Source: Clarkia xantiana subsp. parviflora
Lineage: Eukaryota; Streptophyta; Magnoliopsida; Myrtales; Onagraceae
Assembly: GCA_036873135.1 (NCBI GenBank)
Contig: JAPTYO010000027.1
Coordinates: forward strand, 3,178,322-3,242,321
Reading direction: 5' to 3'
DNA: 64,000 bases
A program made the translations under genes and the position numbers. This document shows positions 11,251-22,650 of this stretch, in pieces (positions within the stretch are counted from its first letter, which is position 1; each line of letters starts with the position of its first letter). Under the pieces are notes generated by a model. That model saw nothing but the letters and a program-made list of their open reading frames with translations. It did no database searches and was not told where the DNA came from.

Positions 11251-12603
11251 TAAAATAAAACAAAGAAGTTTTATTTATTTTCTTTTGCTCTCGTTGATAA
11301 CCCTTACAATGTTTCGAGACCTATGTATATAAAGATACTAAGGTGTCATAAATGCTAAATATTTTTAAAATTAAATCAAGTATTCCAAATTAGTATAGAA
11401 TATTTTACACATAAATATATTATATATATATATATATATATACTATCCTAACAAATGTAGGAGCCTTCTTGAAAACTTCACGATTTATCATATTTAGACA
11501 CTTCCTTATTTAGAGCGCACGTGTCACATTTTGAACGTGCTACGCGCAGACCAAAATTATGTGTTTACAATGACTTGGTTTAATTATAATAGGTATTAAG
11601 AATATATACATAGTTTACAAGTAATGAATTAGAAAATAGATATATATTATAAGAATATAATCTAAGAAGATGTACTAGAATAAATAAAACATTATTTATT
11701 AATCTTTATCACTAATAGTGAATGAATCATTCAAAACTAGGCGTGACATTTTTTATACAATTACACAAACTCAAACTGTAACAAAAAATTAGTTTTTTTT
11801 TCACATCCCTAATTGACACGAAATAGTCCAATGCTGAAAAACTCTCGACACATATTGACGCGATTCTTGATTATGTCTGTGTAGCTCATAGCTCCAGGTT
11901 CATAGCTAGATATAATTAGTTATATTCAATTTAATATTTACTTATAGACTTGATAATATTTATATTATTATACATAGTCGGGGTAGTCAAACCTCTAACT
12001 GTAAACTTTTATATAGGAGTTATTTTTTGAAATTGCATCTTCATTCGATTTTGAATCAGTTCCTAAATGATTTGAACAAGTTATGGGTTATGGGATCTAA
12101 ATTGGTCCTAACCGATTATTTATCAAATATGATGTTTGTTGATTTTGGATTTTTTTTTTAACATTTGAAAAAGTTTTAGGCTATAAGTGTAGTATTTGTA
12201 TCAATTATTTTTCTAACTAATTGATACATATTGTGTAGTTTTAGGATAAAAGTTTTAGGCTATATGCTCTTATGTCACACGCATGCATATCCTACGAGAC
12301 TGACATAATAATTTGGTTATAGTCAACACATGAAAATATAATCAACACGTTTTGACACCTCATAAATAGACATGCATATCATTGGCCAACAACTAAAACA
12401 CGATACAAATTGACCCATTTTATGGTAAAACATTACAATGTTTTTAAGGGTCTAATCACACTTGAAAGTAGAAATTGGAGAAATATTTTTTCTTTAAGTT
12501 TTATCAGGAACATATTTAAAAATAATAATTTAACTAGCCATTAACACGCGCGTTGCACGAGTTTCTTTATAGATGAAAATTTATGTTATAATGTAATTTA
12601 TTC
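11251..12603. other. AT-rich spacer, no gene seen (copy 1)
   Basis: No coding frame or element end is recognised. A deletion of about 54 bp near 11,257 distinguishes copy 1 from copy 2. Several short AT runs and a poly-T at about 12,152 are present. Confidence 0.5.
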
Positions 12604-13620
12604 GTGTTTTGCACAAAAATATTTTTAAAATATTTTTAAAATATTTTTAACATATTATTATAAGAATCGCATGCATTTTATTGTTAATTTATTAATTACA
12701 ACATGTTGAGACCTAGACTGAACAAAGAGTCGGGTCCTGTTAAATATGCTCCGGGTTGCCGATATAGTGGCTCTTCGCACGTGTATGCTTCCGAATACCT
12801 ACACGAGGGGCACTATCGCACACCACACCGGGGGGGGGGGGTAGAGTGCGATAAACCCTCTCTGAAGCTTAAATTAGAATTTGTAGAGAGGTCAGAGCTT
12901 CGGCGTCAACTTAGTTGTGAAATGAATGATCAAGGCTCCTATTTATAGGAAACCTTTGAATCAGACTGGGTTTTGAATGGTCCAACGTCGGTTTAATTGT
13001 AAATGCGAACCAGAGGTGGACGAACATGAAGTTGACGTCGGAGAGTCTGACACATGTCGTATACGCGTGTATAGAAGTTTACACGCGTTTATAGATGCAA
13101 TCCAGAGGTTGGGATTGTAGAAAATCCGGACCTTAGTCCGGATTTTCGCACAATCCGGATGAGTGTCTCGTTCAGGGTACACGCGCGCATAACCCGGGCC
13201 ATTTTGTACTTACGGGTGATTACTTAAGAACCGTTGGTGGGTTTGATGTGTAGGCGAAGTCCGAATAATATAAAACGAACCCGAATCGGACGTATACGCA
13301 TTACAACAAGTTAAATAAATTAGACAAATATGATATCATATGTCATTACAAATGTCTTCACCTCTATTTTGACATGAAAAAACCGTTTGTAAATCGCAGT
13401 AATGTGAAAAACGTTATTACTGATTTGTGTTTTGCACAACAAATATTTTTCAAATAATTTTAATAAGAATCACATGCATTGTATTGTTAATTCATTAGTT
13501 ACGTAAGTTTAAATAAATTAGACATATATGATATAATATGTCATTCCAAATATTTTACCTCTATTTTGACATGAAAAAACCCTTTCTAAATTGCAGTAAT
13601 GTGAAAAACGTTATGATACT
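12604..13620. repeat. ~200-bp tandem dimer split by a solo LTR (copy 1)
   Basis: The unit runs from GTGTTTTGCACAA through ATTGTTAATT-ATTA-TTAC and TTTAAATAAATTAGACA to CAGTAATGTGAAAAACGTTAT. The first unit is interrupted by the LTR at 12,704-13,308; the second is continuous at about 13,426-13,612. The same arrangement is at 47,880-48,890. Confidence 0.75.
12704..13308 (-). mobile_element. Solo LTR (copy 1)
   Basis: 605 bp, ends TGTTG...CAACA. Related to the LTR at 60,798-61,482: both share, in the same order, a poly-G tract, an AGAGAGGTCAGAG-like region, a TATA box inside the palindrome TCCTATTTATAGGA, CGCGCG-rich motifs and a CCGAAT...GGAC end. TATA orientation shows that the LTR reads leftward. 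No second LTR or internal region is attached. A clear 5-bp target duplication is not seen (left CAACA, right AGTTA). It contains many CCGGAT/ATCCGG motifs near 13,120-13,160. Confidence 0.7.
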
Positions 13621-13637
13621 ATGATGAAATTCTACAT

Positions 13638-14007
13638 GTGTGCACTGTAAGGTATAAAAAAAATACCCAAAATAGATTAAGTGTATACCGAAAATCTTCA
13701 CTTGAAAGTTCAAGCTTATGGGCTGATTGGTTAAGCGTATGTCTTATTTCAAACAAATTGTATCAGAGTTGTATGGGCCAGGTTAAAGTCACGGGTGTAG
13801 ACCTAGTGAGAGGTCTAGTATAGACTGAGAGACGGTCTGGTTTTAGCTGTTGTTTGCAAACACAATTTAAAGAATGGTGTTGAACCTCTCAGAAAGTTGG
13901 AAGCCCAATTACGGACCAGGGATGAGTCTGGTATTTAAAAACTCATGTTACAGACTAAGTGATGAGTCTGATGTGTAACTGTTGTTCGCAAATATTAGTT
14001 TAAGGGA
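13638..14007. repeat. SINE-like repeat at the duplication edge (copy 1)
   Basis: The segment GGGCTGATTGGTTAAGCG near 13,720 resembles the A box of a Ser/Leu-type tRNA gene, and CAGGTTAAAGTCACGGG near 13,780 weakly resembles a B box. It may be a tRNA-derived SINE relic. In copy 2 a second, more diverged partial copy follows directly (49,288-49,393), with GGACTAATTGGTTAAGGCG. The boundary of the whole segmental duplication falls exactly at its end. Confidence 0.35.
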
Positions 14008-15337
14008 CTGTATGTTAGACACCCACGAGAGGGTGCCATTGCCCCTTCTGACTTCTATAAATTTTACTACTATTAGTGCTAAGTATTAGACAACACTATA
14101 AAGATTGAAGATAGCTATTTTGCCCATTTAGAGATAATTTTCACCATTTTTAATAGATAGTACATACTATAATATTAATTAATATTTGTTCAACTTCAGT
14201 TAATTATTTTTTAATAACCAGAAAAGATTCTGCCATGAATAATTAGGATATGAAGATTTGTGTGTTATATTCCGATAGTGCTATTTTTTTTAATTATTAT
14301 AGTTATTATTAGTATTATTAGTTTTTACTTTTATTGTTATTGTTATATATTTATTAATCTAAGAATATAAAAAAATAAATGGACTTATTTGTGAGAGGAA
14401 AATTGAAGTGAGTTAGATTGTTAATGAGTTTTGAAATTCTTGAGGTTATAAATTTTACTAATTTTTTATTTTGACCTATTGATGCTAGACAATTAGTAAG
14501 CAGTAGTTTTTTTTTAAAAAAAAGATGTTAATTATAAATTCAAATTTTTTCTACATTTTAAGAATTAAAACTTTGTTGTGATTGATTTTAATAAATATCA
14601 ATAATTTTGACACAAGTGAATAAAATAAATGACTTCAATTAAAACTATTTTGATTAGCTTGAAATAACATGAAGAACATAATATAAACTGTATTTCATTA
14701 GATATTGACTTAAGAAAAAAATCACAAATTTTCATCTAAATATCTAATACAGACCGAAGATAGCAATTATAAAACACTTACTTAACAAATATTGTTGATT
14801 TTTTATAATAAATTCAGAGTTTATATAGTGTATGATTTTTCGTTTTTTATTTGTTGTATAGTTAATCTAAATTTGCACCCTCTAACCATTTATTCTAGAT
14901 TCGTGCCTGCTCATGGGGTACTCTCGTAGCCATCTGCCTCTTATAAAAATGATGGGAAGCTTGATCTGTAATCATAAGAATGATCCCTTGATGATCACCC
15001 TTCTTTCTCGTTTCAAGGAATTATTCTACCTAATCCAAGGTAAATAATATATGTCTTTCCTTTTTGAGAGGCTGGTCCATGAAGACTGCCTTTTTTGGCG
15101 GCACCGAGAGTTAAATGGCGTGTTCCTATAGTCTTGACGCTCGGTGTAGCCTCTTCTAGCGGTGGTATAAGGGGGACATGGTTACTTGGCATTGTTGTCC
15201 CATCAGAGCTTGTGCCGAAAAGCTAGTGTATGCTACCATTACCTCTAGGCCAGTCATAATGAACTAGGTCAAATACAACTAGGATATTATAACATGTCAA
15301 TAATGCAGGACTCGAACCCATCCTAGAGGGTTAACAG
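14008..15337. other. Single-copy spacer, no gene seen
   Basis: AT-rich to about 14,900, then more balanced. No convincing coding frame. It directly follows the right edge of duplication copy 1 and ends at the insertion site of copia B (target AACAG). If the duplication is tandem, 14,008 is the left boundary of the duplicated unit. Confidence 0.45.
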
Positions 15338-15938
15338 TGTAAGCATATGGTAATGGGCGCCGTAATTGGTAGCCCATAATATGTATAGTTTACCTAATGA
15401 ACTTGGGAAATGTCACATTAGGGTAATTGGGCTAGACCCAAATCCCAATTGGCATGGGAGGCCCAAAATTGGGTCTCCCCAATTGCATAGGCCGGCCGAA
15501 ACCCTAGGTGGGGTAAAGTGGACTTTTGTCCACTTTACTCCTACTAAAATAAGAGGTGTTAGAGATTTTTTAGGGTTAATCACAATTCCCTCATCAGAGT
15601 GTTTTAGAGAGAAAAACCCTCCTCCCCTAATACCTAATTTCGGCCGAACCATATAACCCTCACCAAGGGTGTGACAAATTGCTTTCGAGCAAACTCTCCA
15701 GAGATATGTCCCCGTGCCATGAATCGATCAGAGGCTTTGCTGTGGAGCTTGCACCAGTAGGGCTTCTCTAACAAGAACCTCTACGGGTCCCGACCGGAGG
15801 ATCGTGAACTCCCTCTAGAGAAGATATTGGGTCTACAGATCATCTTAAAGGTATGTGTGAAACTTCCACCGCGTAATTCTAATTACTGGCATGTACCTTG
15901 TTTTAGTATCCGCAGTGATTACTCCTCGTAATCTAACA
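15338..15938 (+). repeat. Copia B 5' LTR
   Basis: 601 bp, TGTAAGCATATGG...ATCTAACA. Contains the perfect inverted repeat GTAAAGTGGAC-TTTT-GTCCACTTTAC (15,513-15,538). The TATAAATA that follows this palindrome in the 3' LTR is mutated here to a CTAAAATA-like sequence, so the 5' promoter is probably dead. Confidence 0.93.
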
Positions 15939-15939
15939 G

Positions 15940-15954
15940 TGGTATCATAACATG
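15940..15954 (+). other. Primer binding site of copia B
   Basis: TGGTATCATAACATG, one base after the LTR; a slightly decayed version of the initiator-Met-tRNA primer site TGGTATCAGAGC seen intact in copia A and C. Confidence 0.8.
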
Positions 15955-16544
15955 TGTTTGGAGTTAAAGATTTTGATAAATTGATGTTCTTGGAAGTTTT
16001 AAATTTTTCGGACCGAAATTTTAAAAGAAGAATTTTAAAATTTTTGAATTTTTATGTATAGGGTGGTCTGAAATTTTCATGATGTTCTTAGTTAATTTGA
16101 TGTTCATGATCTTCAAGGAAAATACTAATATTTGTCGAAATCAAACATTGGATTGTAGATCTTATTAATGATCTAAAATTTTCCACTTGTTCCCAATTTA
16201 GTGTTTTGGCCGAAAACCCTAGGTAAATTAAAAGGTAAAATTCTAAATTTTTTAAACACCAAGGGACAAAATTTTCGGCCACTATATTAAAAATATTGTT
16301 TACCATATTTTAATTTTATTTAAGGTAAAAATATATCTATAATTGGAACATTAGGATAAATTCACAATAATATATAGAAATATATATATTATTATCAATA
16401 TATTTAAATATTTAATAGGGTTAAAGATGTTATTGATAGATTTTATTGCCTAAAAGATTGAGAAAATATATTGTCAGTATATTTCTTACCCTATTAAAGA
16501 TATTGACAATAAATAAATATATATATTATAAATAGAAGCCGATT

Positions 16545-16604
<60 letters not shown>

Positions 16605-17408
16605 TTGATTGATTTAATCTTATAGATAGAATCTTAGCAATAATTATATATATGTTTTATATGTGCCGATATATATATATATATATATATATATTTAATA
16701 TTGAAAATTATTTTATACAATTAATGTTACTTGTTGGCTAAGTTAATTATTTTTTAGACTTTAAAACCCTACTTGGGCCACAAGTAAACATTTCGGGCCA
16801 ATCTTTAAAATTTTAAATTTTTGGGCCGATCCAATATATAATAAGCCGGGACGGATTTAAATCGAATCGGGTTTTCTCAATTTTAAAATTTAAAATCGGA
16901 CCGAAACAAACCGAATTTACGGAACCTGATTTTCTTGACCGGACCAAACCAAACCAAAATTAACTGAACCGAATTCAAGTCAAATAAATTAAATAAAATA
17001 GGGTGGTCAAGTTTTAAAATCCAAATGTTTTGAACCTCTAAATGGACTACACAATACTCATAGGGTTGCTAACATTTATGCCTTGTTTCGACTATGGGGA
17101 TGTATCTCGGAGATACATGTTTTTGGGACTGGATTAATTATAGGGCTGAGTAGAAATTGTTTGTCATTCAATGTATATTAATGCATGATTAGAAATGTTG
17201 TCTTGACGTAGTCAAGCTAGCTGGACATTGCATGTTGTGGGCGAAGCCCTGGTTAAATATATGGAATGCGCACTAGGATAAACATGTTGTGATGGTTGTA
17301 AATGCCTAGGATTCATATCTAGAATGTTGTGTAATTGAATATAAGCATGAATTGCAAACCAGCCCCTAATGTTTAAAATTATTTTAAAACGGAAAACCAG
17401 TCGCCAGC
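15955..17408 (+). other. Copia B leader, part 1
   Basis: Non-coding and AT-rich, homologous to the leaders of copia A (opposite strand) and copia C (59,257-60,797). Contains an (AT)n run at 16,548-16,602. It ends at the gypsy insertion site (CCAGC, 17,404-17,408). Confidence 0.75.
16548..16602. repeat. (AT)n microsatellite
   Basis: About 55 bp of alternating AT in the copia B leader. Confidence 0.9.
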
Positions 17409-18095
17409 TGATGGGTTTCGATATAGCCGTTAGGCCCATTAACAACGAGTAAACGGTGAAGTAGGCCCACTGGGCTCCAAAAGAGGCCTAGAGGACCAAT
17501 ATGAGGGGTCCCGACAAGGTCGGTCCCGACATATGAGCTGGACGCTCCAGATGAAATGCCTTTGAGTAGGCCCCGATGAAATGCCTTTGAGTAGGCTCCG
17601 ATGAAATGCCTTTAAGTAGGCCCCGATGTTGAATCCCTGAGGATGTTGGCCCTGTCCCGATGACGAGGGGCCCCGAGCGGTGACCAAAGGAGATAACTCT
17701 GGAGTCCCCGACATCCGTCGGGACTCGCCACCAGAGGATGAGGCCGAGAAACACGCCCACTATCAGCGTATTGGGGAAGTGGCCTGAAAAGACGGAACGT
17801 GGGCAAGTGGCCGAGATAAACGGAACGTGGGCTAACTGCCCCTGGCAGTTATCTCAACAGGTAACTGGGGTAACTCCTCCCCTATATAAAGGAAGGAATT
17901 GCCTCAGGACTAGCAGATTCACATACTCATACATTCATACTCTCATACATACTTGCCTACATCGAGATACTCATTTAAGCATCGGAGAGGGATTCTGGGT
18001 CACCGCCCGGTCTATCCCTTTTTGCAGGATTACTTGGAGCAAAGTAGTTCAGACTTCCGTCAAGAACGTGCCGGAGTTCCAACCGTGATCCAACA
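17409..18095 (+). repeat. Gypsy 5' LTR
   Basis: 687 bp, TGATGGGTTTCG...GATCCAACA. Contains three 25-bp units beginning GATGAAATGCCTTT (17,550-17,624), a hairpin-capable TAACTGCC-CCT-GGCAGTTA (17,833-17,851) and TATATAAA at 17,883-17,890. It carries 15 bp (near 17,512-17,526) that the 3' LTR lacks. Confidence 0.95.
17883..17890 (+). promoter_or_regulatory. TATA box of the gypsy 5' LTR
   Basis: TATATAAA in a C-rich context (CTCCCC before it), repeated at the same place in the 3' LTR. A perfect 8-bp inverted repeat lies about 32 bp upstream. Confidence 0.75.
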
Positions 18096-18096
18096 T

Positions 18097-18112
18097 TGGC
18101 GCCGTCTGTGGG
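18097..18112 (+). other. Gypsy primer binding site
   Basis: TGGCGCCGTCTGTGGG, one base after the LTR. The TGGCGCC start fits the 3' end of a tRNA ending GGCGCCA (Asp type), as is common in Tat elements. Confidence 0.8.
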
Positions 18113-18150
18113 AATCGTAACAAAAAGCAAAGATAGCTTCTACCCGATCG

Positions 18151-19435
18151 ATGGCTGGCAAGCAGAAGAAGAAGCAAGGACAATCCGGCGGTTCCCGCCA
18201 TCCTGCTGGAACTCTGAATTCGGGGCTACCGGAGCGCAGTGTTGATCGGAATGATCCTCCCCCTGCTGGTTCCCAAATAGGGGGGCATCATGACGATCGC
18301 GAGGATTCCGTTCGAGACTCGTTGCAGGACATGGAGGAGATCCCGAGGAGGGACCAGGATGCTCCTACGAAGGTGGACTTGGCGAAGGCTGTGATGGATG
18401 CCATGCCGATATTCCTGGAGACTATGGAGGCTCTCCTAGACCGAAGGGAGGCTGCCAAGAAGAAGGAGGAAGAGTTGCCTCCACCTCCGCCGAGGGAGAA
18501 TCGAAACGGGCAGGAGGCCCAATCCGAGCACCAGGATAAGGGCAAGGAGCCCGCTCAGTCGGAGCAGTTCGTGATTGATGGGCCTGGACCGGTGCAGCAT
18601 AGGACCATCCCTCTTAATGGTCCTATCACCCCCGACCAGGTGGTGAAGTCGTGAACATCTGTATGGGGGACAATAAGAAGATGATGTCGGAGCTGAGGGA
18701 TCGATCCACTCATCCCTTTGTTCCCCGACTGTTGAACACCATTGTCCCGCCAGGACTTGGTATCCAGACAATCAAGGAGTATGATGGCGAAGGAGATCCA
18801 GTTCGCCATGTCTAGAAGCATGTTATGGCTTGTCTAGGCAGAGCCAAGGATGATGATATAGTGTGCGTTCTGTTCCCAGCCACACTTGGTGAGAGGGCCC
18901 TGACGTGGTTCTTCAGCCTTCCTCCAGGGTGCATCTCTACCTGGACCCAGATGCATGACCGTTTCATCCAGCAGTACCAGGGCCGTCGGCGTCTCCTGAA
19001 AAGCGCGAGGTCCCTGGCTGAGGTGGTACAGAGGCCCGATGAGTCGCTGACGCATTATTACCAGAGGTACACTGCCAGCGTGGCCGAGGTTGATGAGGAG
19101 ATGTCGGAGGGAGAGACCATCCGCACCTTCATTCGGAACCTGACAGCACCATAAGGTTCCGACCTGATGCACAGCGTGGTTGAGAAGGATGTGTGGAACA
19201 TGGAGGCGCTGCAGAAGAGGGTGAAGCAGCAAATCGATGTACAGGAGTCGAAGATAGCTGCCGTAGAGCTCGATCCTCCGAAATCGAACAAGGGGAAGCA
19301 GTCGTCCAAGCCATCGGACGATCGCAGGAGGAAGGATAAACCCGAGAGCAGTCGGGGTCGAGGCCGCTCTGATCGGAGGGAAGACAAGCGTCCCTCGAAG
19401 TCGGACAAGCGGGAGGACCGTTACACTCCTCTCAT
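18151..19435 (+). pseudogene. Gypsy gag (broken)
   Basis: Capsid polyprotein in pieces. The first part (18,151-18,654) begins MAGKQKKKQG and is charged and low-complexity, ending in TGA. The frame then changes. 18,825-19,154 carries the Retrotrans_gag domain with GERALTWFFSLPPG and SWDEMHDRFI-like text (here TWTQMHDRFIQQY), with a TAG at 18,813 upstream and a TAA at 19,152. From 19,167 the same frame continues as a Lys/Arg-rich tail (KQSSKPSDDRRRKDK). The protein would form the particle shell. As it stands this copy cannot make full-length gag. Confidence 0.85.
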
Positions 19436-20719
19436 TTGCTCCATGGGTTCCGTGTTGGCGGTGATGGATCGACAGGGTATCGCCAGGTACCCCCGAAGAA
19501 GGATGGAGAGTTTATGGGAGCCCGCACCGATCGTTATTGTCGTTTCCATCGCGCCAGCGGTCACGACACTAACCACTGTCGGGAGTTGAAGAAGGAGATT
19601 GAGAAGCTAATCCAGAAGGGGAAGATCAAGGAATTTGTGGCTGGGCGATGGAGCCGATCCTGTTCCCGGTCCCGATCGCGGTCCCGTTCCCGATCCCGCG
19701 ATCGGTCCTCGAAGAAGGAAAAGTCCGAGTCTTCCAACACCCGCAAAGAGAAGCGGGGAACCATTAATGTGATCCATGGGGGATTTGCTGCAGGAGGTGA
19801 TACCACGGCATCTCGAGAGGTCTATGCTTCTCGAATTCCTGTTGCTGTGGTGCTGGGCAAGAGGGCCCGATCTTGGACCCCGAAGGAAGAGATGATGATT
19901 TCCTTCTCAGCGGGGGACCTGATAGGTGTGGAGATCCCGCACGATGATGCTTTGGTCGTGACCATGAACGTGGATGGATACGATATGAAGCGAATCTTGA
20001 TTGATGGAGGGAGCTCCTCCGATATTTTGTTCATGGATGCACTGGAGGCCATGGGAAAAACCAAGAAGGATTTGAAGCATGCGGACTTCCCGATGGTCGG
20101 ATCTTCTGGCTCTACCTCTTACCCGGTGGGGATGATTACCTTACCGGTTGAGTTTGGTAGTGGTTGGAAGTCGGAGAAGAGGAGCGTGGAGTTTGTGGTG
20201 GTCGAGTCTGCGAGGACTTACAATGCAATTATCAGGAGGACCGCCATCAACCCGCTGGGGGCAATTGCCTCAACTGTCCATCAGAAGATGAAGTTTCCGA
20301 CAGACCACGGAGTCGGGGAGGTCAGAGGCGATCAGGTGGCCTCCAGGAAGTGCTATGTCAATTCCACTCGAAGGAAGAATCGGGAGGCTATGACTATTTT
20401 CCAGACTGATGCTGATCCCAGAGAGGAGTTTGGGCGTCCCGCCCCGATGGAGGATTTGAAGGAGGTCGAGATTGATAGACCTCAGAGGAAGGTGAAGATC
20501 GGGTCCGCTCTGTCTGAGGAGAGGGCCCAAGAGCTGATTGATTTGTTAAAGGAGTTCAAGGAGCTGTTTGCCTGGTCCCCGAGTGACATGCCAGAAATCA
20601 GCCCCGATGTGATTACTCATGAGCTGAAGATTGACCCCGCGATCAAGCCGATTGCACAGAGAAGGCGCCTGATGGGTGCAGACAAGAAGATCGCGATCCA
20701 GCAAGAGGTGGGCAGGTAG
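19436..20719 (+). pseudogene. Gypsy zinc knuckle, Arg-Ser tract and aspartic protease
   Basis: A 427-codon open stretch. A zinc-knuckle-like motif CRFHRASGHDTNHC lies at residues 35-48. It is followed at about 71-90 by a run of Arg-Ser dipeptides (19,646-19,705), then a basic linker. The retroviral-type aspartic protease comes next, with catalytic ILIDGGSSSDILF around residue 188. The end overlaps the start of reverse transcriptase, and the frame is cut by TAG at 20,717-20,719. The protease would cleave the polyprotein. The Arg-Ser tract is unusual: it looks like the RS domain of splicing proteins but could simply bind RNA. Confidence 0.85.
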
Positions 20720-21460
20720 CTCGATGCTGGATTTATTAAGGAGCTCCAATTCCAGACCTGGGTCGCCAACCCAGTCCTGGTGAAGAAGAGCAATGGCAAG
20801 TGGCGGATGTGTGTTGATTTCTGCAACCTGAACAAAGCATGCCTGAAGGATTGCTATCCGCTCCCGAGGATCGACCAGCTGGTGGATGCATATCGGGACA
20901 TGAGTTGCTGAGCTTTATGGATGCCTACTCCGTCTACAATCAGATCAAGATGTCCAAGGAGGATGCCCCCCACATCGCTTTTTATGCTGATAGTGACATC
21001 TATCACTATGATGTCATGCCCTTTGGACTGATCAATGCCGGTGCAACTTATCAGAGGATGGTGAACAAGCTGTTCGGGGATATGCTAGGGAAAACGATGG
21101 AGGCCTATGTGGACGATATGCTGGTGAAGTCCCGACAGGCCGAGGATCATGTTCACAACTTGGCCACGGCATTTGAGCGGATGAGGCTTTATCAAGTTCG
21201 CTTGAACCCGACCAAGTGTGCCTTCAGATCGCATTCAGGGAAGTTTTTGGGCTTCATGGTGAGCCAAAGGGGAATCGAGGTGAACCCTGCGAAGCTGAAG
21301 GCGATCGAGGAGATGAAGTCCCCGACAAACCATCGGGTGGTGCAGGTGCTGAATGACCGATTGGCCGCGATGAATCGCTTCCTGTCCAAGGCAAGCGACC
21401 GATCCATGCCGTTCTTTGAAGTGCTAAGGGCCAACAAGAAGTTTGAGTGGACTGCCAAGT
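20640..21460 (+). pseudogene. Gypsy reverse transcriptase (one frameshift)
   Basis: After the TAG at 20,717 the same frame continues with NPVLVKKSNGKWRMCVDF. It shifts by one around 20,895 into the frame carrying MDAYSVYNQIKM, MPFGLINAGATYQR and the catalytic YVDD (21,106-21,117), then FLGFMVSQRGIEVNPAK. This is the polymerase that copies element RNA. Motif content is complete apart from the break near 20,895. Confidence 0.9.
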
Positions 21461-21890
21461 GCGAAGAGGCGTTCCAGGCACTCAAGCAGCACCTCCGCAC
21501 CCTCCCGCCGTTGGCGAAGCCCATTACAGGCGAGCCACTCTATCTGTATTTGGCTGTTTCCGAATTTGCTGTTAGCTCTGTCTTAGTGAAAGTCGTAGAG
21601 GGTAACCAAGTCCCGTCTATTATGTAAGCAAGGCACTCGCCAAGTCTGAAATGAATTATCCCGCCGTTGAGAAGTATCTTTATGCGTTGATTGTTACTGC
21701 TCGGAAGCTGAGACCTTACTTCCATGCGCATGAGATTACTGTTTTGACGAATCAGCCCTTGGAGCATTTTTTGAACCGACCTGATGCGTCGGGGAGATTA
21801 GTGAAATGGGCAGTCGAGCTTAGCGAGTTCCGCATTCACTTTGCTCCGAGAACGGCTATTAAGGGCCAGGCATTGGCGGAGTCTACATGC
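21461..21890 (+). pseudogene. Gypsy RNase H, first domain
   Basis: Follows the reverse transcriptase. Motifs include FEWTAKCEEAFQALK, then after a frame change near 21,615 SKALAKSEMNYPAVEKYLYA and TDQPL-like text (here TNQPLEHFLNRPDASGR). The substitution of Asn in the TDQ position may affect activity. It ends in a short linker rich in PRSRR, where the frame changes again to that of the second RNase H. Confidence 0.8.
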
Positions 21891-22650
21891 CCCCGATCTA
21901 GAAGAGTCTACAGCCCCCGATCTAGAAGAAACGGGCCCTGTAGAGGGGGAAACCATGGAAGTCCCGATGGCAGAGCAGTCAGAACAGCCCGATGAAGACA
22001 CTTGGGAGATGTATACCGATGGCTCCTCAAGTTCAGAAGGATCGGGAGCAGGGTTCGTACTGATACCGCCAGGTGGAGGCGAGCCCCTTCGATATGCCTT
22101 GGCCTTGACGTTTAGGGCCACCAAAAATGAAGCTGAATATGAGGCTCTCATCACCGGCCTCAAGATTGCCAAAGGAACGGGCGTTGGCCACTTAAAGGTG
22201 AAGTGTGATGCTAGCCTGATTGTGAACCAAGTCCAGGGGCGATACGAAGCAAAGAGCCCGATGATGAAAAAGTACCTTCGTGAGGTGCAAACCTTGAAGG
22301 AGAGTTTCAAGAGCTTCGATATTGAGGCGATCCCGAGAGAGGATAATGTGGAAGCAGATGCCTTGAGCAAGTTCGCCTTGGGGGCACCCCTCGATGAAAG
22401 TCGGAAGGTGCACTTCTTGGAGAAGGTGATCCTGTCAACCACCGATCAATCGGAGGTATGTGCCGTTGAGACCGGATCGGAGGAGCCCACTTGGATGACC
22501 CCGATAGCCGCGTACCTGACTACGGGGGCAGTCCCCGATGATGAAGTAGCAGCCGGCAAATTACGCCGAATCGCGTTCAATTATGTGATGGTGGACAATC
22601 AGCTGTATAAAAAGGGGTATTCAACTCCTTACTTGAAATGTGTGGCTTAG
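21891..22650 (+). pseudogene. Gypsy second (archaeal-type) RNase H
   Basis: Starts after an acidic linker. Motifs in order: WEMYTDGSSSSEGSGAG (first catalytic Asp near 22,018), TKNEAEYEALITGL, KCDASLIVNQVQG and REDNVEADALSK. This is the second RNase H domain that marks plant Tat-lineage elements, thought to have been acquired separately from the first. The frame is open until TAG at 22,648, beyond which the integrase continues in the same frame. Confidence 0.88.

Larger units (their letters stand above)
1..14007. repeat. Segmental duplication, copy 1 (left end outside window)
   Basis: This segment matches 35,403-49,287 in the same orientation along its whole length. Only scattered substitutions and small indels separate the two, so the offset drifts from 35,402 at the left to about 35,280 at the right. 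Similarity stops abruptly after 14,007, where copy 1 continues into a different AT-rich sequence. Base 1 of the window is already inside the repeat, so the left boundary is not visible. The copies share a LINE remnant, copia A with the same 5-bp target duplication, and a solo LTR, which shows that these insertions were present before duplication. By-eye divergence over one 563-bp LTR is about 14 differences (2.5%). Confidence 0.95.

Noticed and set aside
12831..12841. Different poly-G lengths between duplicated LTR copies
   Set aside because: Homopolymer length is prone to sequencing error and carries little information.
12699..13308. 9-bp direct repeat ATTACAACA at both ends of the solo LTR, suggesting a Mutator-type target duplication
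   Set aside because: There are no terminal inverted repeats beyond TGTTG/CAACA, and the related copy at 60,798-61,482 shows that the element ends in ...AACA like an LTR and has a polypurine tract beside it.
15305..15325. Minus-strand GGGTTCGAGTCC, a perfect tRNA B-box match
   Set aside because: No A box or cloverleaf could be placed at the right distance, even after removing copia B; probably chance or a very old SINE.
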